A DNA stretch of 64,000 nt from Taiwanofungus camphoratus. Taxonomy: Eukaryota; Basidiomycota; Agaricomycetes; Polyporales; Taiwanofungaceae. A model generated the notes under the pieces. That model was not told the origin of the DNA. It saw only the letters and a program-made list of their open reading frames with translations, and did not search any database. Position numbers and translations under genes: made by a program. The DNA is taken from the NCBI GenBank assembly GCA_003999685.1, contig CP021229.1, positions 1,178,001-1,242,000 on the forward strand, in the 5' to 3' direction. Below are positions 22,872 to 31,205 of this stretch, piece by piece; within the stretch, counting starts at the first letter, position 1; each line of letters begins with the position of its first letter.

Positions 22872-25800
22872 ATGGAGAAGTTCCTGGCGATAGTCTGGAA
22901 AGCTATCACCTGGCGAAGAAAATTGAAGGAAGGAAGGGAGGAAGACCACATACCCCGACCAGAAACAACAGAAGAAGCAGCCCTAGGGATCCCCTGGGAT
23001 GGACCGCTTACCCCAAGCGACAATGACCTCAGACTTTCTCAGCCCTCCACTGAAGCCCTCGAACAGGGGCAGAGAGGCACAGGCTCCAGGCAAGGACACC
23101 GACACAACCACCCCAATACAGCTCTGACACCTCATCACTGGAAGAAGAGGAGCTGCTACCGATGCAGGAAGCCAGGACACTTGGTCAAGGCATGCCCGGA
23201 GCCCAGGAAAATCAGAAAGGAAGGACACAGAGACGTGGCCCTAGGGGAAGCTGACGATGAACACGATAATCCACACAAAAGCGAACCCAGACTTCCACAA
23301 CCTTCCAATGATGCCGGGAGAGACAGGGAACTGGAACTGCACCACTCGTCAAACTCAGATGACTTCGCCTTGGAGGAAACCCAGCCATATCCGGTCCCAC
23401 CAGCAGACTACTGGAGCAGTGAAGAAACGGAGGAATCCTTAGGAACGTCCACCGTAGAGTCCATTGAACAGAAACGGTTCCCTCATTTTAAACACTTCAC
23501 TGATGCCCCAGGAGGGGAATCAATGGCTGAAGGCACAGGGAAACCTGTGCAAAGAAACTTGGACAAGCCAAAGACCAGTAAGGACCCGACCATCTCAATG
23601 GGGGCCACAATCACAGGATATCGGAAGGGAACCACTCTGTATGTAGAAGGTTATGTTGTCGCCGGGAAAAAGGCCATCGCTGTGAGACCACTAATCGATA
23701 GCGGAGCCGATGCCAACCTCATACACCCTGACCTTGTGGAACGATGGGGACTACCCACACGACCGCTACCTCGGAAGGTACGAAGTACGACCATTGATGG
23801 GACCCCCAACAGGGGTGGACCGATTACCCATCGAGTTGAAGGGAGCATATGGCTTGAAGGGTATGACATACCCACAAACTTCTATGTATCAGACATCGGG
23901 GACCTCGAAGTAGTGCTGGGCAACCCTTGGTTGATTCAAGTCAACCCGCAGATCGATTGGCCGAAAGGGACCCTCACGGTTGACCCGGACAGGATTAAGG
24001 AATGGCAGGGATACTATGCTTGGATCATGGACCAGCCTACCACGGACGGCATCCCATTGTGCCGAGCCTCTGCACACGAGGACGATGATGAGCTAGAAAC
24101 CATCCTATGTGCTTATACAAGGGGAGAAGGGGTCTTAGGCATGTTCAACGATCAACCGGAACCCCTATTCGATGAAATGGGCCTGCTGCAGCCACCCAAG
24201 AAGTCTCAACCATCGTTAGATCGGAACAGCCATGTAAGGGGCTCAAAACGGTTCATAGCCACCGCCAGGCAGACAAGCGCACCACTGACACCCCCTGAGG
24301 AGGGGCCACAGATTGAAGACCTGGTGCCTGAGTACTTACTCGACTACCGGGACCGCTTTGAAAAGGCGGCCGCTGCTCGATTCCCTGGTTCGAGACCATG
24401 GGACCACGCTGTGGAGACAAAGCCTAACTTTGTACCTAGGAAGTGCGGGGTAATTGCATTATCCCTAGCTGAACAAGCAGAGATGGACAAGTTCCTTGAC
24501 GAGAACCTGGCGAAAGGATATCTACGGGACTCAAAGTCACCCATGGCCTCCCCAGCATTTTTTGTGGCAAAAAAGGATGGTACACTCAGGCCCTGTCAGG
24601 ATTACCGATACCTCAACAACAGCACGGTAAAAGATGCATACCCACTCCCACTCATTGGAGAGCTCATCGACAACCTGCAAAAGGCAACCATATTCACGAA
24701 GCTGGACCTCCGAAATGGCTACAACAATGTACGCATCAGGGAGGGCGACCAGTGGAAGGGAGCGTTCATGGTGAATCACCACGGAACCAAGAAGCTAGTT
24801 GAACCAACGGTAATGTTCTACGGCATGTGCAATGCCCCGGCCACCTTCCAGCGGCTTATGAATGATGGGTTTCAAGACATGCTTGCGGAAGGATGGTTAG
24901 CCATTTATATGGACGACATCCTGATCTACTCCGATGATGCTACCATCCACCGAGAACGGACACGCCGGGTACTGCAACGCTTGCAGGAGATGGACCTCTT
25001 TGTGAAACCGGAAAAGTGTGCCTTTGATGTACAAGAAGTTGAGTTTCTGGGAATGACCATCACACCGGGCCACATCCATATGGACACTGGCAAGCTGCGG
25101 GGCATCGATGAATGGCCCATACCGACCAAAGTCAAGGATGTGGAACGATTCCTGGGCCTTGCCAATTACTATCGACGGTTTATACGCGGATTCTCGGACA
25201 TCGCCCACCCCCTGAATGCACTTAAGAAAAAGGGGGTAGCTTGGAACTGGTCGAACAAGTGCCAGGCAGCATTCGAGGCACTTAAACGCCGTTTTTGTGA
25301 GGCCCCAGTACTCACCATGCCTGACCCTGAGAAACCGTTTGTAATCGAGGCCGATGCCTCACTGGTTGCAACAGGTGCAGTACTGCAACAGGAGGGCCCT
25401 GATGGGAAACTTCACCCGGTGGCATTCCTTTCAAAATCGCTGAAGGAAGCAGAACGGAACTATCAGATCTATGATAGAGAACTACTGGCAATCGTACGAG
25501 CACTTGAGGAATGGCGTCACCACCTGGAGGGCGCAAAGCACCCGGTCACGGTTATAACGGACCACAAGAACCTGACATACTTCAGAGAAGCCCAACGGCT
25601 AACACGACGCCAGGCACGATGGCAACTGCTGCTATCGCAGTTTGACTTACTACTGGAGAATCGAAAGGGTAAACGACTCGTAGTGGCGGACGCCCTATCA
25701 CGTAGACCAGGACATCCAGGGGGTGAGAGGGACAATGAGGACATTGTCCTCTTACCAGAAACACTGTTTGCAAAGGCAGTTAATGTTGACCTCATCGAGC

Positions 25801-26903
25801 ACATCCGGCAACACCGAAGTCGTGACAGCATGGTCATCGAGACGATTGACGCTTTAAAACGGGGGAAAGTACCACCATTCAAGGGCACTGGATTTGCGCA
25901 CACAACATTGGCTGATTGGGATGTACAGGATGGATTGATTCTGTACAAAAATCGAATCTACGTACCACCTAGTGACGACTTGCGCAGAGAAGTCATTCGA
26001 CTTTGCCATGACACCCCAGCTATGGCCCACCCAGGAGCACAGGGAACATTTGCCATTGCCAGAAGGGACTGGTTCTGGGATGGTATGACCACCTTTATCG
26101 AAAACTACGTGAAAGGCTGCGCCAAATGCCAGGAGAATAAGGTCAACACGCATCCAACACGACCACCAATGCAACCCATCCCAACGGAACCGAACTCCAG
26201 GCCGTTCTCACACATCTCAGTCGACTTCATCACAGACCTGCCAGAATCGCGTGGATCTGACGCACTAATGGTAGTGGTGGACCGAGAACTGTCCAAAGGG
26301 ATAGTCCTGATTCCTTGCAACAAGACCATCGATGCAGTAGGAACAGCCGAGGCACTCCATCAGAACGTTTACCGGCGATATGGGCTACCTGACAGAATCA
26401 TATCGGACCGAGGCCCACAGTTTGCAGCAACGGTGTTCCGGGAGTGGTGCAAGCTGACAGGTGTCAAAGCGGCCATGAGCACTGCCTACCATCCGCAGTC
26501 TGATGGAAGCACTGAGCGTGTCAATCAGGAACTCGAAGCCGCATGGAGGATCCTGTGTGCCAACAATCCTTATAACTGGGCAAAGTTTATCCCGGAATTT
26601 GAATTCGCACACAATCAGGTGCCGCATGCTGGAAGAAGGGAGTCACCATTCAAGCTGATTATGGGATATGATCCAAAGGCAATCGGATCACCAAAGGCAT
26701 CGGAAAGGTACCCATCAATCAAGGACCGACTCTTAGCCATCGGAGAGTTCAGAAAGGAAGCACTGGCAGCACAGGATCTAGCTGCACAGTTGATGGCAGA
26801 AAGGGCTCGAACCACATGGCAGCCATTTGAGAAGGGGACGCAGGTTTGGCTAGAAGCAACTAACCTCCGCCTAAAGACCCCGAGGAAGTTTTCCCCAAAG
26901 TGA
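22872..26903 (+). CDS. Gag-Pol polyprotein of the gypsy element (through integrase)
   Basis: A 1343-codon frame. Residues 95-108 form a CCHC zinc knuckle (CYRCRKPGHLVKAC). The protease active site is IDSGAD (276-280). Reverse transcriptase spans about 500-760 with YMDDILIYS near 679. RNase H has IEADASLVATGAVL, YDRELLAIVRALEEW and ITDHKNLTYF. Integrase has a His/Cys block (HDTPAMAHPG, then CAKC near 1082) and the catalytic D, D, E in VDFITDLP (1116), ISDRGPQF (1176) and STERVNQELE (1214). Only about 95 residues precede the zinc knuckle, so the usual capsid region is missing or very short. The frame ends at a TGA (26901-26903) just before the conserved post-integrase block, which continues in the same frame. 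Confidence 0.93.
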   Translation: MEKFLAIVWKAITWRRKLKEGREEDHIPRPETTEEAALGIPWDGPLTPSDNDLRLSQPSTEALEQGQRGTGSRQGHRHNHPNTALTPHHWKKRSCYRCRKPGHLVKACPEPRKIRKEGHRDVALGEADDEHDNPHKSEPRLPQPSNDAGRDRELELHHSSNSDDFALEETQPYPVPPADYWSSEETEESLGTSTVESIEQKRFPHFKHFTDAPGGESMAEGTGKPVQRNLDKPKTSKDPTISMGATITGYRKGTTLYVEGYVVAGKKAIAVRPLIDSGADANLIHPDLVERWGLPTRPLPRKVRSTTIDGTPNRGGPITHRVEGSIWLEGYDIPTNFYVSDIGDLEVVLGNPWLIQVNPQIDWPKGTLTVDPDRIKEWQGYYAWIMDQPTTDGIPLCRASAHEDDDELETILCAYTRGEGVLGMFNDQPEPLFDEMGLLQPPKKSQPSLDRNSHVRGSKRFIATARQTSAPLTPPEEGPQIEDLVPEYLLDYRDRFEKAAAARFPGSRPWDHAVETKPNFVPRKCGVIALSLAEQAEMDKFLDENLAKGYLRDSKSPMASPAFFVAKKDGTLRPCQDYRYLNNSTVKDAYPLPLIGELIDNLQKATIFTKLDLRNGYNNVRIREGDQWKGAFMVNHHGTKKLVEPTVMFYGMCNAPATFQRLMNDGFQDMLAEGWLAIYMDDILIYSDDATIHRERTRRVLQRLQEMDLFVKPEKCAFDVQEVEFLGMTITPGHIHMDTGKLRGIDEWPIPTKVKDVERFLGLANYYRRFIRGFSDIAHPLNALKKKGVAWNWSNKCQAAFEALKRRFCEAPVLTMPDPEKPFVIEADASLVATGAVLQQEGPDGKLHPVAFLSKSLKEAERNYQIYDRELLAIVRALEEWRHHLEGAKHPVTVITDHKNLTYFREAQRLTRRQARWQLLLSQFDLLLENRKGKRLVVADALSRRPGHPGGERDNEDIVLLPETLFAKAVNVDLIEHIRQHRSRDSMVIETIDALKRGKVPPFKGTGFAHTTLADWDVQDGLILYKNRIYVPPSDDLRREVIRLCHDTPAMAHPGAQGTFAIARRDWFWDGMTTFIENYVKGCAKCQENKVNTHPTRPPMQPIPTEPNSRPFSHISVDFITDLPESRGSDALMVVVDRELSKGIVLIPCNKTIDAVGTAEALHQNVYRRYGLPDRIISDRGPQFAATVFREWCKLTGVKAAMSTAYHPQSDGSTERVNQELEAAWRILCANNPYNWAKFIPEFEFAHNQVPHAGRRESPFKLIMGYDPKAIGSPKASERYPSIKDRLLAIGEFRKEALAAQDLAAQLMAERARTTWQPFEKGTQVWLEATNLRLKTPRKFSPK

Positions 26904-27854
26904 GTGGGACCACTCAAGATAGCTGAAGTCCTAGGACCGCTAACGTACAAGCTTCAGCTACCAAGGGCATGGAAGATACATCCAGTATTCCATGCATCAC
27001 TGTTGACACCATACAGGGAAACCAAGGAACATGGTCCGAACTTCACAAGGCCGCCCCCAGAATTAGTCGATGGCGATGAAGAATACGAAGTCGAAGCCAT
27101 TCACGGGCATCGTGCCCAACGTGGGAAATGGCAGTTCCTAATCAAATGGGTTGGATGGCCGAACTCTGCTAATACATGGCAGTCCGAGGTGGACTTAAGG
27201 AACTCGCCCGACCTTCTGGAGGAATATAAGAAGGTCAACAGGTTGCCTACAAGGCCCGAGGTCAACGCCCGCTACACCCGGATCTGCAAAGCTGCATACA
27301 ACCGACATTCAGCAGAGGCACGGCACTACGATGTCCACTCATACAGACCCCCGACAGCTATCCGTCTACTTGAACCACAGCGCAGCAAGGGTACGAGACC
27401 TCGCACCCCGAGTACGAGCAAGACACACACGCGCACACCCATACCGAAACATTCAGGAGACAGTGCCCCCATTGGCAGCGTCCGACGATCCGTACGATCA
27501 GTGGAGACTTGCGCATTGCACTGCCTGGGCCCTGGTGGATGCCGATCTACGGCCAGAAATAGACACCCGGCTGCTGGCTTGGCCGGACCTGTGGGAGTTG
27601 ACGAACATTTACCGGACACTGGTCATTGTCGCGCGAGAGGCTGGCAGCTTGGCCACACTCGAACGAAGGCAAACAGGCCTTGGGCCAAATGGCAACAATC
27701 CGACAACGTGGCAGTTGGCCACTCTCCACATGGATGCAAGCCGAGCAGCCCGCAACCTGCTCGCCGTCCTCATGCGCTCCCCTCTAATGGGCGTCATAGA
27801 CAACCTGATACCGCCACGACATCAGGCCAGAACACAGGCCCCTTCTGTCAGTGA
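26904..27854 (+). pseudogene. C-terminal part of Pol with chromodomain, after an in-frame TGA
   Basis: Directly continues the Pol frame with GPLKIAEVLGPLTYKLQLP and WKIHPVFHASLLTPY, the conserved integrase C-terminal block. A chromodomain follows: EYEVEAIHGHRAQRG, FLIKWVGWPNSANTW, then LRNSPDLLEEYKK (about 27080-27237). The TGA sits where relatives have Trp, consistent with a single G-to-A change. Past about 27330 the frame overlaps another ORF and is probably not translated. The chromodomain directs integration to modified chromatin in this lineage. Confidence 0.85.
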
Positions 27855-28086
27855 GGGCCCATCCAACTCTATCACTGGTGGTGCCCCTAGCTCGACCAGT
27901 GGGGGGAACTCCCCCTTCTGCATACGATGCCGACAAATGGGACATTGGAGCCATGACTGCATGCATACCAGTGATGACGATATCCCTTCCGACCAGTCCA
28001 ACACCCTCCGACCACGAGCCAGGGTCAAATCAGAACAAGAGGGGTCAGACGCTGAGGTTTCGATCGTCGGGGCGACGAGTCCTTGA
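27331..28086 (+). CDS. Extra ORF with CCHC zinc knuckle, downstream of the chromodomain
   Basis: 251 codons in a different frame from Pol, between the chromodomain and the polypurine tract. The middle is helical in character (DQWRLAHCTAWALVDADLRP, LLAWPDLWELTNIYRTLVIV). Near the C terminus is CIRCRQMGHWSHDC, a perfect CX2CX4HX4C knuckle, followed by an acidic tail. It resembles a compact Gag/nucleocapsid-like protein, but no capsid homology could be established by eye. It might replace or assist the shortened Gag. Expression would need a subgenomic RNA, splicing or reinitiation. Confidence 0.65.
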   Translation: MSTHTDPRQLSVYLNHSAARVRDLAPRVRARHTRAHPYRNIQETVPPLAASDDPYDQWRLAHCTAWALVDADLRPEIDTRLLAWPDLWELTNIYRTLVIVAREAGSLATLERRQTGLGPNGNNPTTWQLATLHMDASRAARNLLAVLMRSPLMGVIDNLIPPRHQARTQAPSVSEGPSNSITGGAPSSTSGGNSPFCIRCRQMGHWSHDCMHTSDDDIPSDQSNTLRPRARVKSEQEGSDAEVSIVGATSP

Positions 28087-28097
28087 GAGGGGGGTAA
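28085..28097 (+). promoter_or_regulatory. Polypurine tract
   Basis: GAGAGGGGGGTAA directly abuts the 3' LTR, the expected plus-strand primer position. It overlaps the stop codon of the downstream zinc-knuckle ORF. Confidence 0.85.
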
Positions 28098-28668
28098 TGT
28101 TACAAGGCGATAATGGTGCGAACATACATTTTCATTTCTCTTCACTATACCGGACTAGCGGGTCGTGTACACTTACAATTATCACCATTATTCCTGACGG
28201 GCTGACCGTCACCCGCTTAGTTATGGACTGTTCCTCAGAAGGGACCACTTGGGCCTCTGACTTATGGACGCTTAGGTGCTGGTACCCGTGGGAGTGAGGG
28301 CTGGCTTGCCCTAAACCCACCATAGTACTTAAGGGGTTGGCTCACTGTGGAGCACCCCAATCTTGTCCTCCTTAGTTACACTGTGTACTTTGGTGCCGTT
28401 GTTACCATTTGTACTTTACGACTGGGCTTAGGCCCCTATACCTTCGTCTATTCAACGGGTCGCCTTAGACCATCTATATCCCTGTGACTACACTAGGACT
28501 TAGGCTGTGACTTAGCCCGCAACTCTCTCGAGACTGTTGGGCTAGCAGTTGAAGACTTAGACGTGTACTCGTCGTCAGCCAGGCTGACTCCTCGTTTACA
28601 CTTCACGCCTGACTACTCAACGACCCCCCGTCACGGTAGTCACCTACGGGCGTAGACCCCCCGTAACA
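28098..28668 (+). repeat. 3' LTR of the gypsy element
   Basis: Same sequence as the 5' LTR, offset by exactly 6000 bp. It is preceded by a polypurine tract and followed by the TTCGT duplication. Confidence 0.96.
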
Positions 28669-28673
28669 TTCGT

Positions 28674-29785
28674 AGGCTGTATGGAGTTAGGGAGCAATAA
28701 GCCAATGGACTATAATTTCTACTAAGCGACAGAGGGTATGAGACTGCTGCGAAGTCCTTTTAGCTAGAGTTAGCTAAAGGGCGTACGGCTTAGAGGTTTG
28801 TTAGAGCGAGGTTTGGCTAGTGTAAAAGACTTGTAGGAGAGGTCGGATGGTTCGGAGAGCTAATACTTGGAATAGGAATGGGAGAACGAGGTCGCTGGAA
28901 GCTCTGAAGTGTCTGATGACTTCGAGGTAGGTCAGAGAGTTCAAGGGCGTAGAGAGATGTACTATAGCCTGTAATGAAGGCTATGGGGGAGTCGTAGGGT
29001 TATTCGTAGGACGTAGAAATGACGCAATGTGAGCCTAAGGGTATAACTAAGGCGGAGGCCCACCGGATAGGTGCTATAAGAGGTGCTGGAGGGCGCGAAG
29101 TCACGGCGACTTCGTAGATTGTAGTGCGTAGTTCAGAAAGCGTAGACGTGGTTCGTAGATATATCGTGAGCGTAGACGTAGTTCAAAGGTACTGAAACGG
29201 AGCTGGGGTGGAGACTTAGGGGCCTTAGGACCGTTCCTAAGGTTGTACTCGCGACGCTTTCCTGAGATCAGAGCTACAGGGGAACTTGTATTTCAAAGAG
29301 AGAAGCGTGCACTGAGGGGTCTCCCTTGTACATAGTAAACTACCTCTGACTAAATAGGGGAGCGTGAGGTGAACTATTCTTGCGCGAAGTGATCCTTACG
29401 AGTCCGAAATGTGTACTAAAGTGCATGGGCTCCGAAGTGAACACAAGGAGGATAGGAACTAAATAGGAACTGAAACAGGGGAACTACATACGGTAGAAAG
29501 GTGACCAACTTCATTCACGAGGGCGAGATGACTATCCGAGAGCAGCCATGCGCCGTGATCACCTATCTTAGTGGGCTAAGAGCACACGAAGTTCTTAGCA
29601 GCGGGACTTGGCCTAATCGGGGTAGGAGGTGTCCTAACTGGGTGGAGGGCCATATGGATACGCCCTAGGATGACCTTATGGCATAGGATCAAGACCCATG
29701 GGGTGCGCAAGGCTTCCTAAGTCCAGCTTCCGGAACTTCGGACCATTTCGGAGCCTATCGGAGGTAGCTGCAATCACAAGAGCTA
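28674..29785 (+). other. Interior of element B (left copy), no gene
   Basis: Resumes B after the gypsy insertion. It matches the inverted right copy from about 28750 on. Many short repeats of CGTAG and CGAAG occur; no coding frame is credible. Confidence 0.6.
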
Positions 29786-29790
29786 GGAGA

Positions 29791-30290
29791 TGTTACCGTC
29801 GGGTAGGACCAGAGACTTGTTCGTTTTTTCTTTCCCTTTGTTTGTCACATCATGGACGCACGGCATCCCTTCCACACCTTACTTACCCAGATTGACTTAC
29901 GGGCCGACCGTCCCTGCTTACGCCATGGTAGTTATGTACTTTCGGGCCGCTGACTCCTCTTGCCTTATGCGGTCTCTGGGGGGCTGCTAGTATACCTGGG
30001 GGTTGGCGGTGGCAGTATAAAGAGGGGTCCCACTGCTGGAGGTTCCTCTAGTCGTATTCTCTTCGTTCATCCTTTCCTAAAGTGTACTACACATTAGTAC
30101 CAATACACACTTTTATTTACACATCTTCTCGCACCAGAAGAAGCCCGTAAAGACTATCGCGACTACATAGGGCTTGTAGTTGAAGACTACCGAGGATCGT
30201 GACTTGTCGTCACCGTTGCTCCTCTTCGACCCTTCGCTGCACACTGCTCCAAGCTTCTGCAGCATTATCAGGGTGAATCCCCCAGTAACA
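29791..30290 (+). mobile_element. Solo LTR, 500 bp, in element B left copy
   Basis: Starts TGTTACCGTC and ends CCCAGTAACA, with near-duplicated flanks GGAGA (29786-29790) and GAAGA (30291-30295). The inverted right B copy is uninterrupted at the corresponding point (near 31780), which proves an insertion. A TATAAAGAGG promoter-like site lies near 30016. The ends resemble those of the complete gypsy element, so it is probably a gypsy solo LTR. The mismatch in the duplication shows it is older than the full-length element. Confidence 0.8.
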
Positions 30291-30639
30291 GAAGAGACTT
30301 AGCTAAGACTTCTTAGCTAAGCCCAGTATGAGTGACGTAGTAGGTAGGACCTAGATCCAATGGAACAGTATGGGAGGGCCGGCAGTGTCCGATAGTGGAC
30401 TTAGCAGGAGTTAGGGACTTCGCGGCTAGCATTCGAAACCTCGTAGCACCTTGTGTGACCTCGCAAAACTTCGTAGGGTGTTAGAAGGGTTTAGGAAGGA
30501 AAGGAGGCATTAGGAATATTATAGGGACCTATCCCTCCTGTCGTAGGCTGTAGAAGAGTCTTAGAGTGGTCGGTTGGGGGATTAAAAAGCTCCCAAAATC
30601 GCGATTCGGGGCCCAGGAGGCTACAGGACTCATCAACGT

Positions 30640-30721
30640 GATATCTATTATAAAAAATGGACAAGTATATGGGAAGTTATCTATCATTCTTTCAGAAGAT
30701 TTATTGCAACAGTTTTGTTGC
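30640..30721 (+). repeat. Left TIR of the Tc1 element, inner part
   Basis: Continuation of the left TIR after the B insertion. It matches the reverse complement of 34122-34204 with a few differences. It ends in a 16-mer that is the exact reverse complement of the 16-mer at 21680-21695. Confidence 0.88.
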
Positions 30722-31205
30722 TAGCATAATATGAAATAGAAAATACAAATGATTAGTACTTAGTATATCCTCCTTTTGCCTTTATCACAGCCTCTACCCT
30801 TCTAGGCATACTTTCTATAAATTTTGACACACAGAAGCATCAATTGCATCCCATTCCTTCTCCACATGCTTTCAAAGTTCCAAAATCCCACTTGAAGGCT
30901 TTTCATACCCTGCAAGCCTTGTTTTCAAGTGTTGCCAAAGGTGCTCAATAGGATTAAGGTCAGGAGACTGAGCTGGCCATACCATGACATTAAAATCATG
31001 GTTCTGAAACCACCTTTTAGCCTTTTTGCTAGTGTGCTTGGGGTCATTGTCTTGCTGAAAGATGACATCTTGAGGGGTTAGACCATAGTAATCAAGTGAT
31101 CCTTGAAGTTCATCCTCCAAGATGCTGATATAAAGGTCTGCATCCATCCTCCCATCAATCTTGCATGCCAATTCAACTCCTTCCCAAGTCATACAGCCCC
31201 ATACC

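Larger units (their letters stand above)
22098..28668 (+). mobile_element. Ty3/gypsy chromovirus retrotransposon, full length
   Basis: 6571 bp with two 571-bp LTRs (TGTTAC...GTAACA) that match throughout by eye, flanked by perfect 5-bp duplications TTCGT at 22093-22097 and 28669-28673. The order Gag zinc knuckle, protease, reverse transcriptase, RNase H, integrase, chromodomain identifies a Metaviridae chromovirus. An 11-nt self-priming primer-binding site and a polypurine tract are present. It is inserted in the left copy of element B. LTR identity and the intact duplication mark it as the youngest insertion in the nest. Confidence 0.96.
21799..30635 (+). mobile_element. Element B, left copy (non-coding, 4-bp ACGT target duplication), interrupted
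   Basis: Bounded by ACGT at 21795-21798 and 30636-30639; the intact right Tc1 TIR shows a single ACGT at the same place. It begins TGATACGACC and ends GACTCATCA. After removing the gypsy element and a solo LTR with their duplications, about 1.76 kb remains, homologous in inverted orientation to 31439-33135. It has no credible reading frame. It is rich in CGAAGT, CGTAG and TAGCTAA motifs. The TG...CA ends would fit a long solo LTR, and the imperfect TGAT.../...ATCA inverted ends would fit a non-autonomous DNA element. The sequence does not decide between them. Confidence 0.8.

Noticed and set aside
22872-26950. Many antisense frames within the gypsy element
   Set aside because: Shadows of the Pol frame without motifs.
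26904-27330. Treating the chromodomain frame as an independent gene
   Set aside because: It continues Pol in the same frame immediately after a single TGA and starts inside the conserved integrase C-terminal block.
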